From contig JAULBX010010545.1 in the NCBI GenBank assembly GCA_032358255.1, positions 1,670 through 65,669 of the forward strand: a DNA stretch of 64,000 nt, in the 5' to 3' direction. How positions within the stretch are numbered: the first letter of the stretch is position 1; each line of letters starts with the position of its first letter. A model generated the notes under the pieces. That model was not told the DNA's origin. It did no database searches and saw only the letters and a list, made by a program, of their open reading frames with translations. Positions 31,701 through 43,700 of the stretch are shown piece after piece. Made by a program: the position numbers and the translations under genes. Source of the DNA: Heterotrichella gracilis. Taxonomy: Eukaryota > Sar > Xanthophyceae > Tribonematales > Xanthonemataceae.

Positions 31701-34700
31701 GCATTCATTGCAAAGCCACGGCTCCCTGCTGTAGGGAGACAATGCATTGGTCACGCTGTGGACAATTAATGGACAACTAATACAATGGTTGTTTATGTGC
31801 AGGTCAGCCCTGGGCGGCATCCAGTGCCATGCGACGGCTCAACCCTGCCTTGCTCAAAATTGCAACCAAGTCAGCATCACACCAGTGCTCTTACTTTAAT
31901 ACAAGCTGCAACGACGTGCCGCATATAACAATATATTTTACATCTATACAGAATATATATAAAAAAAATGCACAGCGTGTGTCACAAAATATGCTCTGCA
32001 ATATGTGTAAATTGTGCATATCTCAAGGAATGGGTTTTCAAGTGTGAATCTTACATGAAGCGGGGTCGGGGGAGATTGCTCTGCTTTGCGCAAATGCTGA
32101 ACCCTTCACCGTAGACCCTGCTTGTAATCCCCGCTAAAGAGGTAGCCTAACCCCGAACCTAAGCCTGGCCCTAAGCCTGTGCGTACTTGTTGAGCCAGCC
32201 AAACACCCGCAGCCCCACGCGCTTGATTGCCGAGTACAGGTCCCCTCCCGACATGAGCTCCGTGACCACAACCACCTTGCCGGGCTGGATGCTGGCGCCA
32301 AGAAACTGCGGCAGCATTGCACACGGGAGTCAGTCAGGTGGGGCCAAGATGGTGCTGCACATCAGGGATTAGGGTCAGCTAGGTGGGGCGCCAATGCAGT
32401 AGTGCGCGGCCTGGAGCTCATTCCTGCTGCTGATGTACCCTTGTAAAACCTACATCCTGAGAGGCATACCTGCCCTACATGCGGGTGCTCGTAAAGCCCG
32501 TGAAGCTCCACCTATTGCACCACCTGCTGCTAGTCCCTGATCCCTACACCCTACACCCCTAAACCCTAAAGGCGTACCTGCACCACGTGTGGGTGCCTGC
32601 AGCTCTTGAGCAGCTCCACCTCCTGCACCACCTGCTGCTGCTCCACCTCGCTCATCACCACCACATCAAGCACCTTGACAGCCACGTCTAGGGTCTCGAT
32701 CCACACGCCCTTGTACACCTGCAGGGATTAGGGGATAAGGGTTAAAATCTCGATCCACAAGCCTTTGCACACCAGCAAGATGTAGGGTTTGGGGCCCCGG
32801 GGCCTCCATCCACACGCCTTGAAAACCAGGGATGCACACATGGGGTTTAGGGCTTAGGGCTTACAATGGGGTACATTGACCATGGGGTGCAGGGTTTACG
32901 ATATATGTACCACAACCCACAGGATTTAGAGTTTATAGCAGGGGGAGTAGAATAGGACTATTCTAGTCCCCCTGGTTTATAGTGTATTAGAGTTTGCAGG
33001 GTTTGAACGGGCAACAGAACAGGCCGCGCACGTACCGATCCATACTGCCCCTTGCCCAGCAGGATGGGCGTGCCATCTTCCTGCTTGCAGAGGGTGACGC
33101 TGGAGGCGTCAAAGCCCCACAGCATGCCGCTGTTCATCTCCAGCGACGACATTCGCGAGGCGGCGGTGGAGGTGCTCAGTGCGGTTGACATATTGCTCAT
33201 GTCTGACCCGCTCCGCAGCAGGGTGCGGCCAGAGTCTGGGCGGGCATCTGGCTTGGTGGGCTCGGCGGGGGCCGGCTGCCTGGAAAGCGGGTGGTGTAGA
33301 GAGGGTTGAGAGGGGCCTTTCTTATGGCTAAAGGTCCAGGGTTGTAGACAGGCTAAGAAGGGCCTGCTGTAGGGTTTAGGGTTGCATATAGGGTTGAGAC
33401 AGGGCATGTGTAGAGTTTAGGGTTGCAGACAGGGCTTGGTGGTGGTGGTCAACGGCAGGTTTGCAGAAACTAATGCATTTCAGCAGCACAGCCAGATTAG
33501 CTTACCATAGCTGGTTGCGATTCTCATTGAAAAACTTGAATGCATTTCAGCAGCAGCCATTGCACAGGCCTGCCAATCAGATCTGTCTCCGCAGGCCTCA
33601 CACCATCTTTTTATGGTTACCGCTTCAAGAGCCCCATGCACCACCCACGCAACTCACTTTGTGGGCACCCTGTGCGCAGCCACGACGGCGGTGGCCTTCT
33701 CCCGCACTACCACCAGCAACGAGACGCCGGTTGCCTGGACGCCCAGGTAGTCCACTAGCACAGTCAGCAAGGACAGCGCAGCCAGGGTGAGAGCCAGGCA
33801 GCGCGCCCTCAACACCATGACGGTCCAGGCGCCCCTGGCAAGCTGGATCGCTCTTGAAGCCAAGCTGCCGATGGGTGGCAAGCCAGGGAGTACGCTGGCC
33901 ACTGCACAAGGACAGGAGAAGGGTTTATGGTTTTAGATCCCGCTGGCCCACGGCAAGTGCCCTCACATGTACAGGACCCAAGGTTTTGGTTGAGCTGATC
34001 ACTGCTCAGGCACACACATGTTGCGCACAGCTGTGTTCAAGGCACACCATTGGCTCATGCTAAACCCTAAACCCTAATTCGGTGTGCTGGGTGCGCATAT
34101 CAGGGTGCACGAGGAGGTACCGCTGTCAGACCATGTGCTGCCATGAGTCTTCGGCCATGAGTCTTCAGCATGTGTATGTGGGCAAATCCAAATGCGGAGC
34201 ATGCGGCCTGCCAATGCGGCTACATGGCAATCCTCACCCAGAATGCCACCCACATGAGATCCCCACATGCAATGCAGCTACGGTACATGCCGATCCTTGC
34301 CCCCACAATGAGGTCACATGCAATGAAGTGAGGCCACATGTTGCGCACACCGAATCAGGGTTTAGGGTTTAGCATGAGCCAATGGTGTGCCTTGAACCTT
34401 GCTCCCACAATGAGGCCACATGCAACGCCCCAGGGCAACAACAATGCAGACAGTGAACGCATTGATACTTCAGGCTACACATACCGTGGTTGAGGTTGCC
34501 TTTGATTGAGTACCGCACGGTCTGTGAGCCATGCAGCAGCGCCATGTTGGTGCTGCCCTCAATCACCAGCATGCAGGAGCTGCTCCCCTCGCTGCACTCC
34601 ACCTCATCCGCTGAAAAGGAAAACGATGCCAGCGGCCTGCCCAGCACCCGCTGGCTAAACCTCGACTCCCGAATGCTCTGCCATGTCTCAGCATACAGGT

Positions 34701-37700
34701 CCAATACCGTGTCTGCAACTGCCTCCCTGCAGTGCTCGATGTTGTGGCACTGGCAGGTGAGCGCAGCTGCTTGCACGTCCTCTAACCTGCTAGAGCTCTT
34801 CCCTACCGTCTGCAGCGCACAGGACACCACCATATTATGCGACGAACTAAGTGCATTCCAGTTTTGAAGCCAGATTAGCATGCATGGATATGCCTCATCC
34901 CAGTCAATAGTTTTTGACTCGCCACGGCTTGTCTGACACTACTTCCGCGTGATTGGGGATACATGACATGATGGCATGTGATTCATATAAGGATAGCAAC
35001 CCATGGCCACTCTCATCAACCGCGTGCGATGCAAACAATGGCTTGGGGTTTAGGGTCTGTCACCGGATGTCAACACAGCACAGTCAAGTCAAAGGGCCAC
35101 ACAGGCAAGCCGGTACAAACATGCAAGGATATTATGTCGAGCTGATGATTAGCGCTATTTCAATGCCAATTTCACTTGCACCCAAATTTCAATTCCAATT
35201 TCACTTGCGCTGACATGGCTGATCCTACACTTGTGTGCCACTCACCAGCGCCAGCTGTGTATACACTTCAGCTGGAGGCATGCCACTCTGCCACGTGCTC
35301 TGGTCCACAGGCAAGCAATCCAGCGCCTCGTTGGCAGACAGGTTGCGCACGCTGGCATGCGAGCACAGCAGCAAGCCGCACTTGACAAACGGCTCTGCAG
35401 GCAAAGAATCCAGCATTACACGCACTTCCAACCTTGCCAGGGAGGGCTTTTGCGCCGTGCAACACTTGCAATGCATGCTCAAACAGCAGCTGGTGCGAAG
35501 CCAAGGCCGCTTGCTTTTCCTTTGTGGTAGTGGTCTAGTACACCAAAGGCAAAAGGAGAACCAGCTGCAGTGTGCACAGGCTGTACCCATCAGTGGATCC
35601 TACACACCCTCCAGGGCACATGGCCATAGCAGGCAAGAAGTGTCTCAACTTCCCCCCTATCCGGGGCACATAGCCACAGCTTGCAAAAAAGTATTCATTA
35701 CCCATTGCTCTGTGTGGTGTCAAAAGAATTACCTGTGCTGGCTGGCACAAACACATGGTCAAAGGAGCCTCCCTTGTAGCGGGTCAACCGCGATGTTTCT
35801 TCGGGGTTCAGGGGGTCAAAGGTGACCCAGGGCACAGAACCAAACAGGACAGTGAAGTCCTTGTAGCTGTCAAGGCCATTCCTACATCAAATTCAATCAG
35901 GTTGAATCAGAATAAATCATATTGAGTCAAATGAATCACATTGAACCAAACATGTCAGTGAGTATTTGTAGCTGTCAACTGGAATGCTTGAAACTTAATT
36001 AATTAACTACTAGGATTGCTGCTTGCATTCGAGAGGATTTAGATGCTGTCCCTGCTGACTAAGGTATTATCAAGGCTTAGGGTATTTAATGGTGGGGTTT
36101 GAGCTGCTGGGCCTACCTCTGGGGATTGCTGGGTGGCTGCCGGACACCCGCCTGTGCTGTTGAGAAGAACCGCTGCGGCACTTGCGCGTCGTTCCTCTTC
36201 CTGCTGAAACGGCCCTGCAATGCAAGCACGCCGCTGAAATCTAGCAGCCATGGTTGCAGTTGCCGCAGAGGCCATGCGCTGGGCTGTATGGGCTAGCTCT
36301 GTCTGGCACAGCGTGCAACCAGTGAACCATGGCTCCCAAACCTTGCAGCAGAAAAGTGTGCAGCCAGCATGCAGACAAACTGCAATGTCCTCTGTTTATG
36401 CATCAAATCCCACCATTTAACGCCAAATACCGCTTCCACTTACCGGCAGGTAGGTGTAAGACTGCTTGGCAAACACTTGGGTGCACGTGGCCTCGTCAGC
36501 CTCACAGTGGAAGGTGTGTTTGGACCCAACAACCTCTTTCCACTCGTTGCTGCCTTCGTCAATCCTGGTTATTGCCGGGCGCAGTGGCAACGACAAGGTT
36601 TCGTTGCTCTTTGTGACTACCCGTCCCCGGGCATCATAGATCTCTATTGCCCACCATGCCATGGAGTGTGACTCTGAAACCAAAGGCAAATAGGTCACAC
36701 ACTGGGGTGACAAAATGCACAGGAAGGGTAAACAGGCAACGTGTGGTGGGGATTGAGGAGGAACTGTGTCATTCAAAGGGCAATGCACGGTACACGAGTT
36801 GCGCTTAAAGTGCCAGTGTATATGCCTGTGTAGGCACAGTGTCGGGCATACCACACATTGGCGTATGTACCCATATGGGTTCTGTGCAAACATGGGCAAA
36901 AGCACACTGCCACATGAGCAGCTGGGCCATGAAACTTTGGTGAAGCCACTTTGCCGCCGTATAATACATGCATTCCCGCCTCAAAAGCCCTAGCATTCAT
37001 GCACGAGCACATGGGGCAGCTGCATTTAACGGCAGTCAACAACCTGGATGGGTGCCGCTGATACAGTCTGTCAGGTAATAGCGCACCTGCACAGAAGTCC
37101 CAGTCCACTCCAGCAGGTGACCCCGACTCCCCTAGACAACTGTCTGTTTCAACCGGGCACCAGGGCCGTTCTCCCTTATCTGAAGTCAGCACGCACGATG
37201 AGCCAAACACCGACTTTGTGATGTTTTGCTGTGTATCAAAAACTGAAAACCGAGTTTTGCAGCTGCACCCTGCAGCTGTCTTGGGTGCATCGTAGTCTGC
37301 AAGAAGGGCACGTGGTGTCAACAAAGGCTGCCAGAACGTGCATATTTAGGAGCTGCTGCGACAAGGCTGCATAGTGGTTCATATGGGCTTGGCAGTCGAC
37401 AGCGGTCTGCAAAAGACACCATGTCCTGTGGCCAGTCTAGTTGGATGCATCCCACCTGGGGCATTTATGGTACTGTAACTAGCTTAAGCAAAGGCAGCAC
37501 AAGAACGGTAGAGTTCAAACTTTCATGTACCTGTTAAGCAGTAGTCAAAGAACACTCCAGCGCTCAGCTCCCGAGGTTTGTACAGAGTGCAAGTAGATGG
37601 GTTCACAATACAGATTGGAACTGGGACGCCAAACATATCTGGTGTTGGTGTGAAACAGTGGCTGCAAGCAACAGGTGGGTAAGTTGTTGGTCACAGGCAA

Positions 37701-38492
37701 CAGGTGGGTCGGTTTGTGGTCACAGGTTCAGAAGGACACCTATACAACACACTGCCAAGCAAAGAGCAACAGCCGAACCAGCAACCAGTACCTGTGGGGG
37801 GAGCGCAAGTGGTGTCCTACAGTGCCTCCTAGGGAGTAAGGCTCCGAGCTGCACGTGCACCCGCCACCTGTGTGCCCTGGCGAGGTGATGACTAGCCCTG
37901 CACATATCAAAACCAACGGGGTTTGCAACTGGGGTGCTCAGTGCACTCACAAACCGAGTGGCTAGTGCTTGTTTAGGGGTTCAGGTTTGCAGCTGGTACT
38001 CGGTACACTCGCAGGCAACTGCCTAGCGCACTTGGATGGTAACACCCACACATCAAGGCAGAAAGAAGGCGCTAAGGGCAGAGGTGGTGGCTGGGTTCCC
38101 CGCCCACCTTGTGGCGCAAGCGCATCTTGGGTCCCTCCTTGGACCTCAGCCAAGGTTGTGTTCGCCTGCACAGTTGCAAGACACATGCTGATTGAGGCAG
38201 CCTGGGAGGAATGCACTACACAGGTGCACTTTGCAACGGGGGTTCATGGTCAACATGCCACACCAAATCCAAGCCAAGGCACACTCACCTCGCCAGATGC
38301 CAAGGCGTTGCTGAGCAGCAGCAGCACCAGTAGCACACCCACATAGGAGTTCCTGGCGCTTAGCTGCAGGGACGAGTTCTTAGATCTATCCACCTTGGAT
38401 TTATCCACTGAAAGCCCCTGTCTTGGCATTCCTTGCTTGTGGCAACCTTGTATGCACCCCAAAATATGCCTTCCAAGGATACTGGAGGGCAT
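28703..38492 (-). CDS. Receptor-like protein kinase A: Cys-rich ectodomain, TM, TKL kinase, repeat tail
   Basis: Seventeen exons: 38289-38492, 38108-38165, 37792-37897, 37531-37661, 37087-37296, 36444-36673, 36117-36214, 35733-35881, 35246-35394, 34485-34809, 33658-33901, 33036-33279, 32578-32718, 32187-32305, 31459-31576, 30553-30755 and 28703-30110. They sum to 1379 codons. A hydrophobic N-terminal segment ([15 protein letters not shown]) suggests a signal sequence. The ectodomain has Cys motifs [17 protein letters not shown] and a [15 protein letters not shown] module resembling FN2/kringle folds. The exon at 33658 holds a transmembrane helix ([16 protein letters not shown]). The kinase shows [28 protein letters not shown] in place of [12 protein letters not shown] and [12 protein letters not shown], typical of plant and algal TKL kinases. 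The start is the ATG conserved with RLK-B; a later ATG is possible. Ligand unknown. An assembly gap lies in an intron. Confidence 0.85.
28717..29620 (-). repeat. Nested in-frame repeats in the RLK-A tail (123 and 35 residues)
   Basis: The C-terminal exon contains two copies of a ~369-bp unit (for example, matching blocks begin at 28821 and 29190). Each encodes [16 protein letters not shown] and NSLEFE.GDYLD. Upstream are two copies of a 105-bp unit (blocks at 29448 and 29553) encoding [10 protein letters not shown] and RPSPF.G. All periods are multiples of three. RLK-B has one copy of the long unit. Confidence 0.9.
30755..30880 (-). repeat. Duplicated acceptor edge of the RLK-A exon at 30755
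   Basis: aatctgcaagcaggttaccacacg...ctcagaat-ggtgttacagaggac (about 30754-30810) recurs as caatttgcaactaggttaccacacg... at about 30825-30885. A tttagggtt motif sits at the joint (30809). Confidence 0.8.
30960..31290. repeat. 74-bp minisatellite in an RLK-A intron, interrupted by the gap
   Basis: Units of tgcagggtgcaggtgcaagg...caatcagattagggtctagggtttatgc start at 31131 and 31205 (period 74). A further partial unit ends at the gap (30960-31024) and a diverged one follows at 31279. RLK-B's matching intron holds about one diverged copy near 42322-42395. Each unit ends in a telomere-like tagggttta. Confidence 0.9.
31025..31124. other. Assembly gap (100 N)
   Basis: Exactly 100 undetermined bases, inside a tandem-repeat array in an intron. 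The round size is that of a scaffold gap of unknown true length, so the copy number of the 74-bp unit is not known. Confidence 0.98.
31397..31576 (-). repeat. Ghost copy of the RLK-A 31459 donor edge
   Basis: tttgctgtccctgttgaccagtagg (about 31395-31420) is a decayed copy of tttgccgtgccatccctgctgagcagtatg at the exon end at 31459, with gggtttgagttagggtttt between them. The matching RLK-B intron has its own copy at about 42566-42595, facing the exon end at 42638. Confidence 0.75.
32690..32850 (-). repeat. Repeated acceptor edge upstream of the RLK-A exon at 32718
   Basis: The exon start encoding YKGVWIETL (tctcgatccacacgcccttgtacacctgcag, 32694-32724) is followed by two decayed copies at about 32747-32778 and about 32805-32835. 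Telomere-like tagggttt sequences lie between them. RLK-B has a similar series at about 43655-43810. Confidence 0.8.
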
Positions 38493-40733
38493 TGCAGCAT
38501 CCTCTGTCAGCAAGCCGTCAGCATGTATGGTATGAATCTGACTCTCAAGGGCTCAGTTGACCAAACCAACGTCGGGGTGCAAATACTGCCTTGGTGTGTC
38601 GCAGAACTTTGGGCCCCCATCACCAATGCCAGTCCAGACAGGAAGGGTGCATCGCTGTTCTGTATAAACTGCTACCAGCTGGCTTTGCGTCGCGCTACTG
38701 TGAACACCGAGGGTGGCGCAGCTTATTTACGAAGGTGCATCGGCATTCTCGTCAGGTACCATGCCTATCAGGCCATCAGAACCCCGACAGAACAGCGCTG
38801 ATCGCGAGCGTGCACTGCCACTAGCCACACATGGGTGGTACACCTGCTCCGCGCCAACCTGCCTCGGAACACAACCCAACCCTTGCGTGATGGCAGAGGG
38901 GCCAGCCTCACAACGAAGATTCTGTTCCCAAGCTTGTGCGAGGTTACGAGTAAGTAACAAATGAGAAGGCGGTAACGCCCTTCGTGCTGTTTGCCCTTCT
39001 TATGGTTTGGCGGCCTAGTGTCTCTGGTAAAAGTCATGATGCTCTGGCGCTTTTAGAAAGTTTTTGCAGACAGAACAGCGGCGCAGACAGAACAGCCGCA
39101 GACGGAACCGCTTATCTAGAAGCTTTTTGCAGGCAGCTGAAACAGGAAGCAGCAGTCATGACCAAGGATGACGACATACTTGCTGCAGCACGGACCAAAA
39201 ATGACGACATACTTGGTGCTCACGGGCCAGAAATGTTTTCTACAAAATGATGTGGCGTCAGCGGTTGAGCTATTTTGTACCTGGTCCTGGAACCAGGTAC
39301 CAGACGGGCTGCTCCGCTGGCTCCTTGTCAATTGCTCAAGCAGCAACTGTTCAATCAGCTTTCGCCTCGCGTGCAGCCTTTCCTGGCCAGCGGGTGTACC
39401 TGTACAGTACCTGCTACAGGCTGTACCTGTACCTGCGTATTCTGCCCCTTTTCTGCACTAAGGTGCAGTAGCCTATCTCGGAGATAGCAGACTGGCCACT
39501 ACTTGCCAGCCGGGAACCTTGCTGGTGGGGCATCGGCTTGCATGTGGTGGGTGGGTGGGGAAACCTTAGTTTGTTGACTGAGAGCCTCATACCCAAAGTG
39601 CAGGCCCAAAGCTTGACCAGTGGGGGAGTTTTGAGATGGGTCATGTGAGAACGTGGATTTGGTGGCCCATCTTGTGGCTTTTGAACATCTGGTCTGCTGC
39701 GTGCTCTTGGTTGCACTGGCCTGGTTGTGTCCATATGTGGCCTGTATGGATCGTGGTGCGCAACCCCCCGGATGTCCTCTATGTAAGCCGAGCAATGTAT
39801 GGGATTATTGCAGGAGTGGTGGAGGCTTTCTCTAACCAGCATGTTTACTTACACTTTGATAGATGCAGCTTGATTTGAACTATGTGGCAAAATACAATCA
39901 AATGATAATCTTTACAAGCCTCCTCCTAACATGGCCTTGCACAGGTGACCCAGAACACGACATTCTCCATCGTTGGATTAAATAACTGACTAAGCCTGCT
40001 GCACGCACAATACGAACCTGGATCTTTTGACTGTCCAACAATTAGATGACATTTCATTTAGAGCTTCAATAACTTTGCTAGGACGTATGCCCTGCACAAC
40101 GTGGGCAGTACACATGCCAGAAAGGGCATGCGCATCCCAGCCTAATATGTGTACGCACATACACAACACATGACACAAAATATGCTGTGCAATTCAAGCA
40201 AACAACATGTGTCTGACTTTCCAAAAACACGAAAAACTGAGATACCAATGTTACTCTCATATGCACGCCAAGAGCATCTGGGCAAGATTTCTGAGTGTGG
40301 CACTGTGCCTGTGGCACTATGCACTAAAGTGTGGCACTATGCCTGAAGCCACTTGCATCATGCGAGCATATGAGAGTATCCAACGATCATTTGTGGCAAA
40401 TAGAATTTTCTGCAGATTGCAAACTAATATTTGAGAAAAAACAACAACCAGGAATGCAAATACACCAAAGCATGTTTGTCTTAGCCTCTTGAAAACGTTT
40501 GTTACTTGCACCTGATCTAATTGAGAAGTCGTATGGAAAATTTTAAAACCACACCCTCACCGTGGCTGCTGCTGGAAGACATTGTTCACCCTGTGGCTGC
40601 TAACCTCCTATCACAGAGATAAACAACACCGAGCACATATGAACTCTCTCGATGCGGCCCATTACAAAAAGGTGCGTGCCATATTATGCAAAATATACAG
40701 AACAAAGCAGCCTTATCCAATGCGGCACAGACC
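38493..40733. other. Intergenic region: RLK-A promoter and RLK-B 3' flank
   Basis: The RLK-A upstream region (about 38500-39150) matches the RLK-B upstream region (about 49250-49960) in blocks such as gcgtcgcgct.ctgtgaacaccg and atcgcgagcg. GTACCTGGT at 39278-39286 has an exact inverted copy at 39292-39300. TTACA at 40663 could be the RLK-B poly(A) signal. No other gene is supported. Confidence 0.5.
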
Positions 40734-43700
40734 TCATGAGGACTGCCCAAGCTTGGCTTCCGGGAACCCCCCCGAATCAACCTGCCACATGGGTGCTGCT
40801 GGCTCGCCTAGCCGCGGAGTGCCTACCCCATCTACCGAGGATTGCGCTGAAACCACCTTGCCGCACGCACCACCAGATGCGGGGACAGCGTCCAAGTAGT
40901 CACCGTGCTCGAATTCCAAGGAAATGGCCTCCTTCACAGTGCCCAGCGGCTCGCTCCCAACTGTCTGCAGCGCGTCGCCCCGCTTCCTGATGTTGTGCAG
41001 GTGGGAGGCGTAGTACATGGTGGCATCCGCAGCCGGGTCTGCCTGGGGTCTGGGCGCCTGGTGAGCAAGGTCACTGAAAGGGCTGGGCTGACATGGTGGT
41101 CCATTGAAAGTGCTGTCCGAAGTCGCGTTGCCTAAACTGGACAGGAGCCGGTGGTTCAATGGGCTGACGGGCCGCAAAGAGCTATCGGTGAAAGAAGCCA
41201 CTGGCCGCGCCCCCAAATCCAGGGACATGCGCCCAGTATCGTAACTCGCCATACGCTGGGCATCTTGGGCAAGGCTGGCAGACTTCTGCGGAAGGCTCTT
41301 GAAGGTCAGCTGCCCTTGATCTGAAGCCACCTGCCCTTGATCTGAAGCCACCTGCCCACCTATTTGCTCTAGATCCTGATCGATCCTGACCAGCGCATGG
41401 ATTGCATGCGCACCCTCATCTGACCCCCGACGCCCGCGAACCTTCTCCGAATGTGCGTTTACCCCTGCCATTAACGGGCTGGGCATATTCAGCACGCCTG
41501 CGGACAGCGGGACTTGGGCCAGTGGGATGGAGGTGCTCCGTGTCACTCGGGAGCGGGGCGTAGTGCTGGGCTCCATGCAGCGGATGACCGCAATGACCGC
41601 TGCCATGCTGGGGCGCTCGTGGGGGTTGGTTGCGCAGCAGGCCTTGATGAGGTGGGCAAGGCCTTGGGGGCATTCCTCGGGCACCCTGCACACAAATCAC
41701 AATTCGGTTAATGCTGAGTAATTAATATAGGATTTCTTCATTAATAAAACCCTGGACGTTATACAAAAACAAGTTTACAAGCAATTTTTATGGAGATTCC
41801 TTTGCAGCAGGTAAACATTTCAAGTGGTTTGATAGCGAGCCTGCTCAATTCACAATATGGAAGCTGCTCACGGTCTGGAAATTAACCAAAGCAAGGGCAG
41901 CCACACACATGAGCTCCAAAACAAGATTTTCAAGTTTGCTCAGCAGGCATGGCCGTCCACATACACGAGACCCTAGGTAGGGTTTAAAGGTAAGCCACGC
42001 ACATGAGCTCCCGCAAGTGCCTCTCCCTGGGCGCCTCCCCCGTGCAGAGCTCCCACAGCACCACGCCAAAGCTGTACACGTCAGCAGCCGTTGTGGCGCA
42101 GTTGCCCTGCAGCACCTCAGGCGCCATCCAGGCCCAGGTACCTGCCAGGGGGGTCTGCTCCAACCCGCTGTGCTGCACAAAGTGCGCCATGCCCATGTCA
42201 CCGATCTGCAAACAACCACCACATGTTATGCGCGTTGCTAAAAAATGGTGTTACAAAATAGTCCTCTACTTGCCCGGCCTTGCATTGAGGGTACTGCATG
42301 GCTTGTGCCCCAAGTGACACATGCAGGTGCAAGGCCCAGTGATGCAACACACCAGGCCAACAATTGCATCAGGGTCTAGGTTTTATTATCTAGGGTTTAC
42401 GGTGTAGGATGAAGGTGCACTATGATAGGGTTTAGGTGCATGGCGCAGGCAAGGACGACACCATGCCGACAACTGCAGTGCCCTTTACATCAGGCAGGGG
42501 GTCTTTTGGATTAAGCAGGGTTCCCATTGTAGTCGCAAGCAACGGTGTTCTTCGTTGCGGCTCACCTTTGCCGTGCAGTCCCTGTTGAGCCGTAGGTACA
42601 AGGGCTCAGGGTTAGGGATTAGAGACAAGGTTCACACCTTTGCCATGCCGTCCCTGTTGAGCAGTATGTTTGCGCTCTTGATGTCCAGGTGAAGCACGCC
42701 CTGTTGGTGCAGGTAGTGTAGGCCCTGGGCGGCGTCCATTGCGATGCGGCGGCCCCTACCGCAATGACACAATGCACTTGTCAGATTTTAGACAATTATG
42801 ACCATTTTGACATGCTTTTGATGCGGGTACAGCCAGCCCTTGGGGCATCCAGTGCCATGCAACGGCCCTTGCACTATCCGCAGTAGTGCGCATATTGCAA
42901 CAAAGTTAGCACCACATCTGTGCTCTGAGTTTGGCGCCACAAGTTAGGCAAGAAACCGTACTCCTCAAACCCGCTGAAGGGGTAGACTGACTCTGGACCC
43001 TGCCCCTGATGCCCTAATGCTGTGCGTACTTGTGGAACCAGCCAAACACCCGCAGCCCCACGCGCTTGATTGCCGAGTACAGGTCCCCTCCCGACATGAG
43101 CTCCGTGACCACAACCACCTTGCCGGGCTGGATGCTGGCGCCAAGAAACTGCGACAGTGGGGGTCACTTAGTGGGGCCAATGCTGGCGCTACACATTAGG
43201 GTTTAGGGTCAGCTAGGTGGGACGCCAATGGCGATGCACTAGCCCAAAGGGTTTTGCCATGGCGGCAAACGCCAGTCTATGCACTACTCTATGGGAACGC
43301 ACACACAGCGTTGGGGAGACACAAGCAACCGCAACCGCTCAGTCACATAAGGCAGCATCAGGGGTGCCCCCGCTGTAGTGCTAAAGGTATATACAGTAGT
43401 GTTAGTCAGCGTGTGGCTGTGTGCATAGAGCTCTTAATCTGCTGCTGTTGTACCCGTGTACACCCCTACAATCTAAAAATATGCTTGGCTGCACCTCATG
43501 TACCCTACACCCTAAAACCCTAACCCCTAAAGGCATACCTGCACCACGTGTGGGTGCCTGCAGCTCTTGAGCAGCTCCACCTCCTGCACCACCTGCTGCT
43601 GCTCCACCTCGCTCATCACCACCACATCAAGAACCTTGACAGCAACGTCCAGGGTCTCAATCCACACGCCCTTGTACACCTGCAAGGAGGAGAGTGAGTA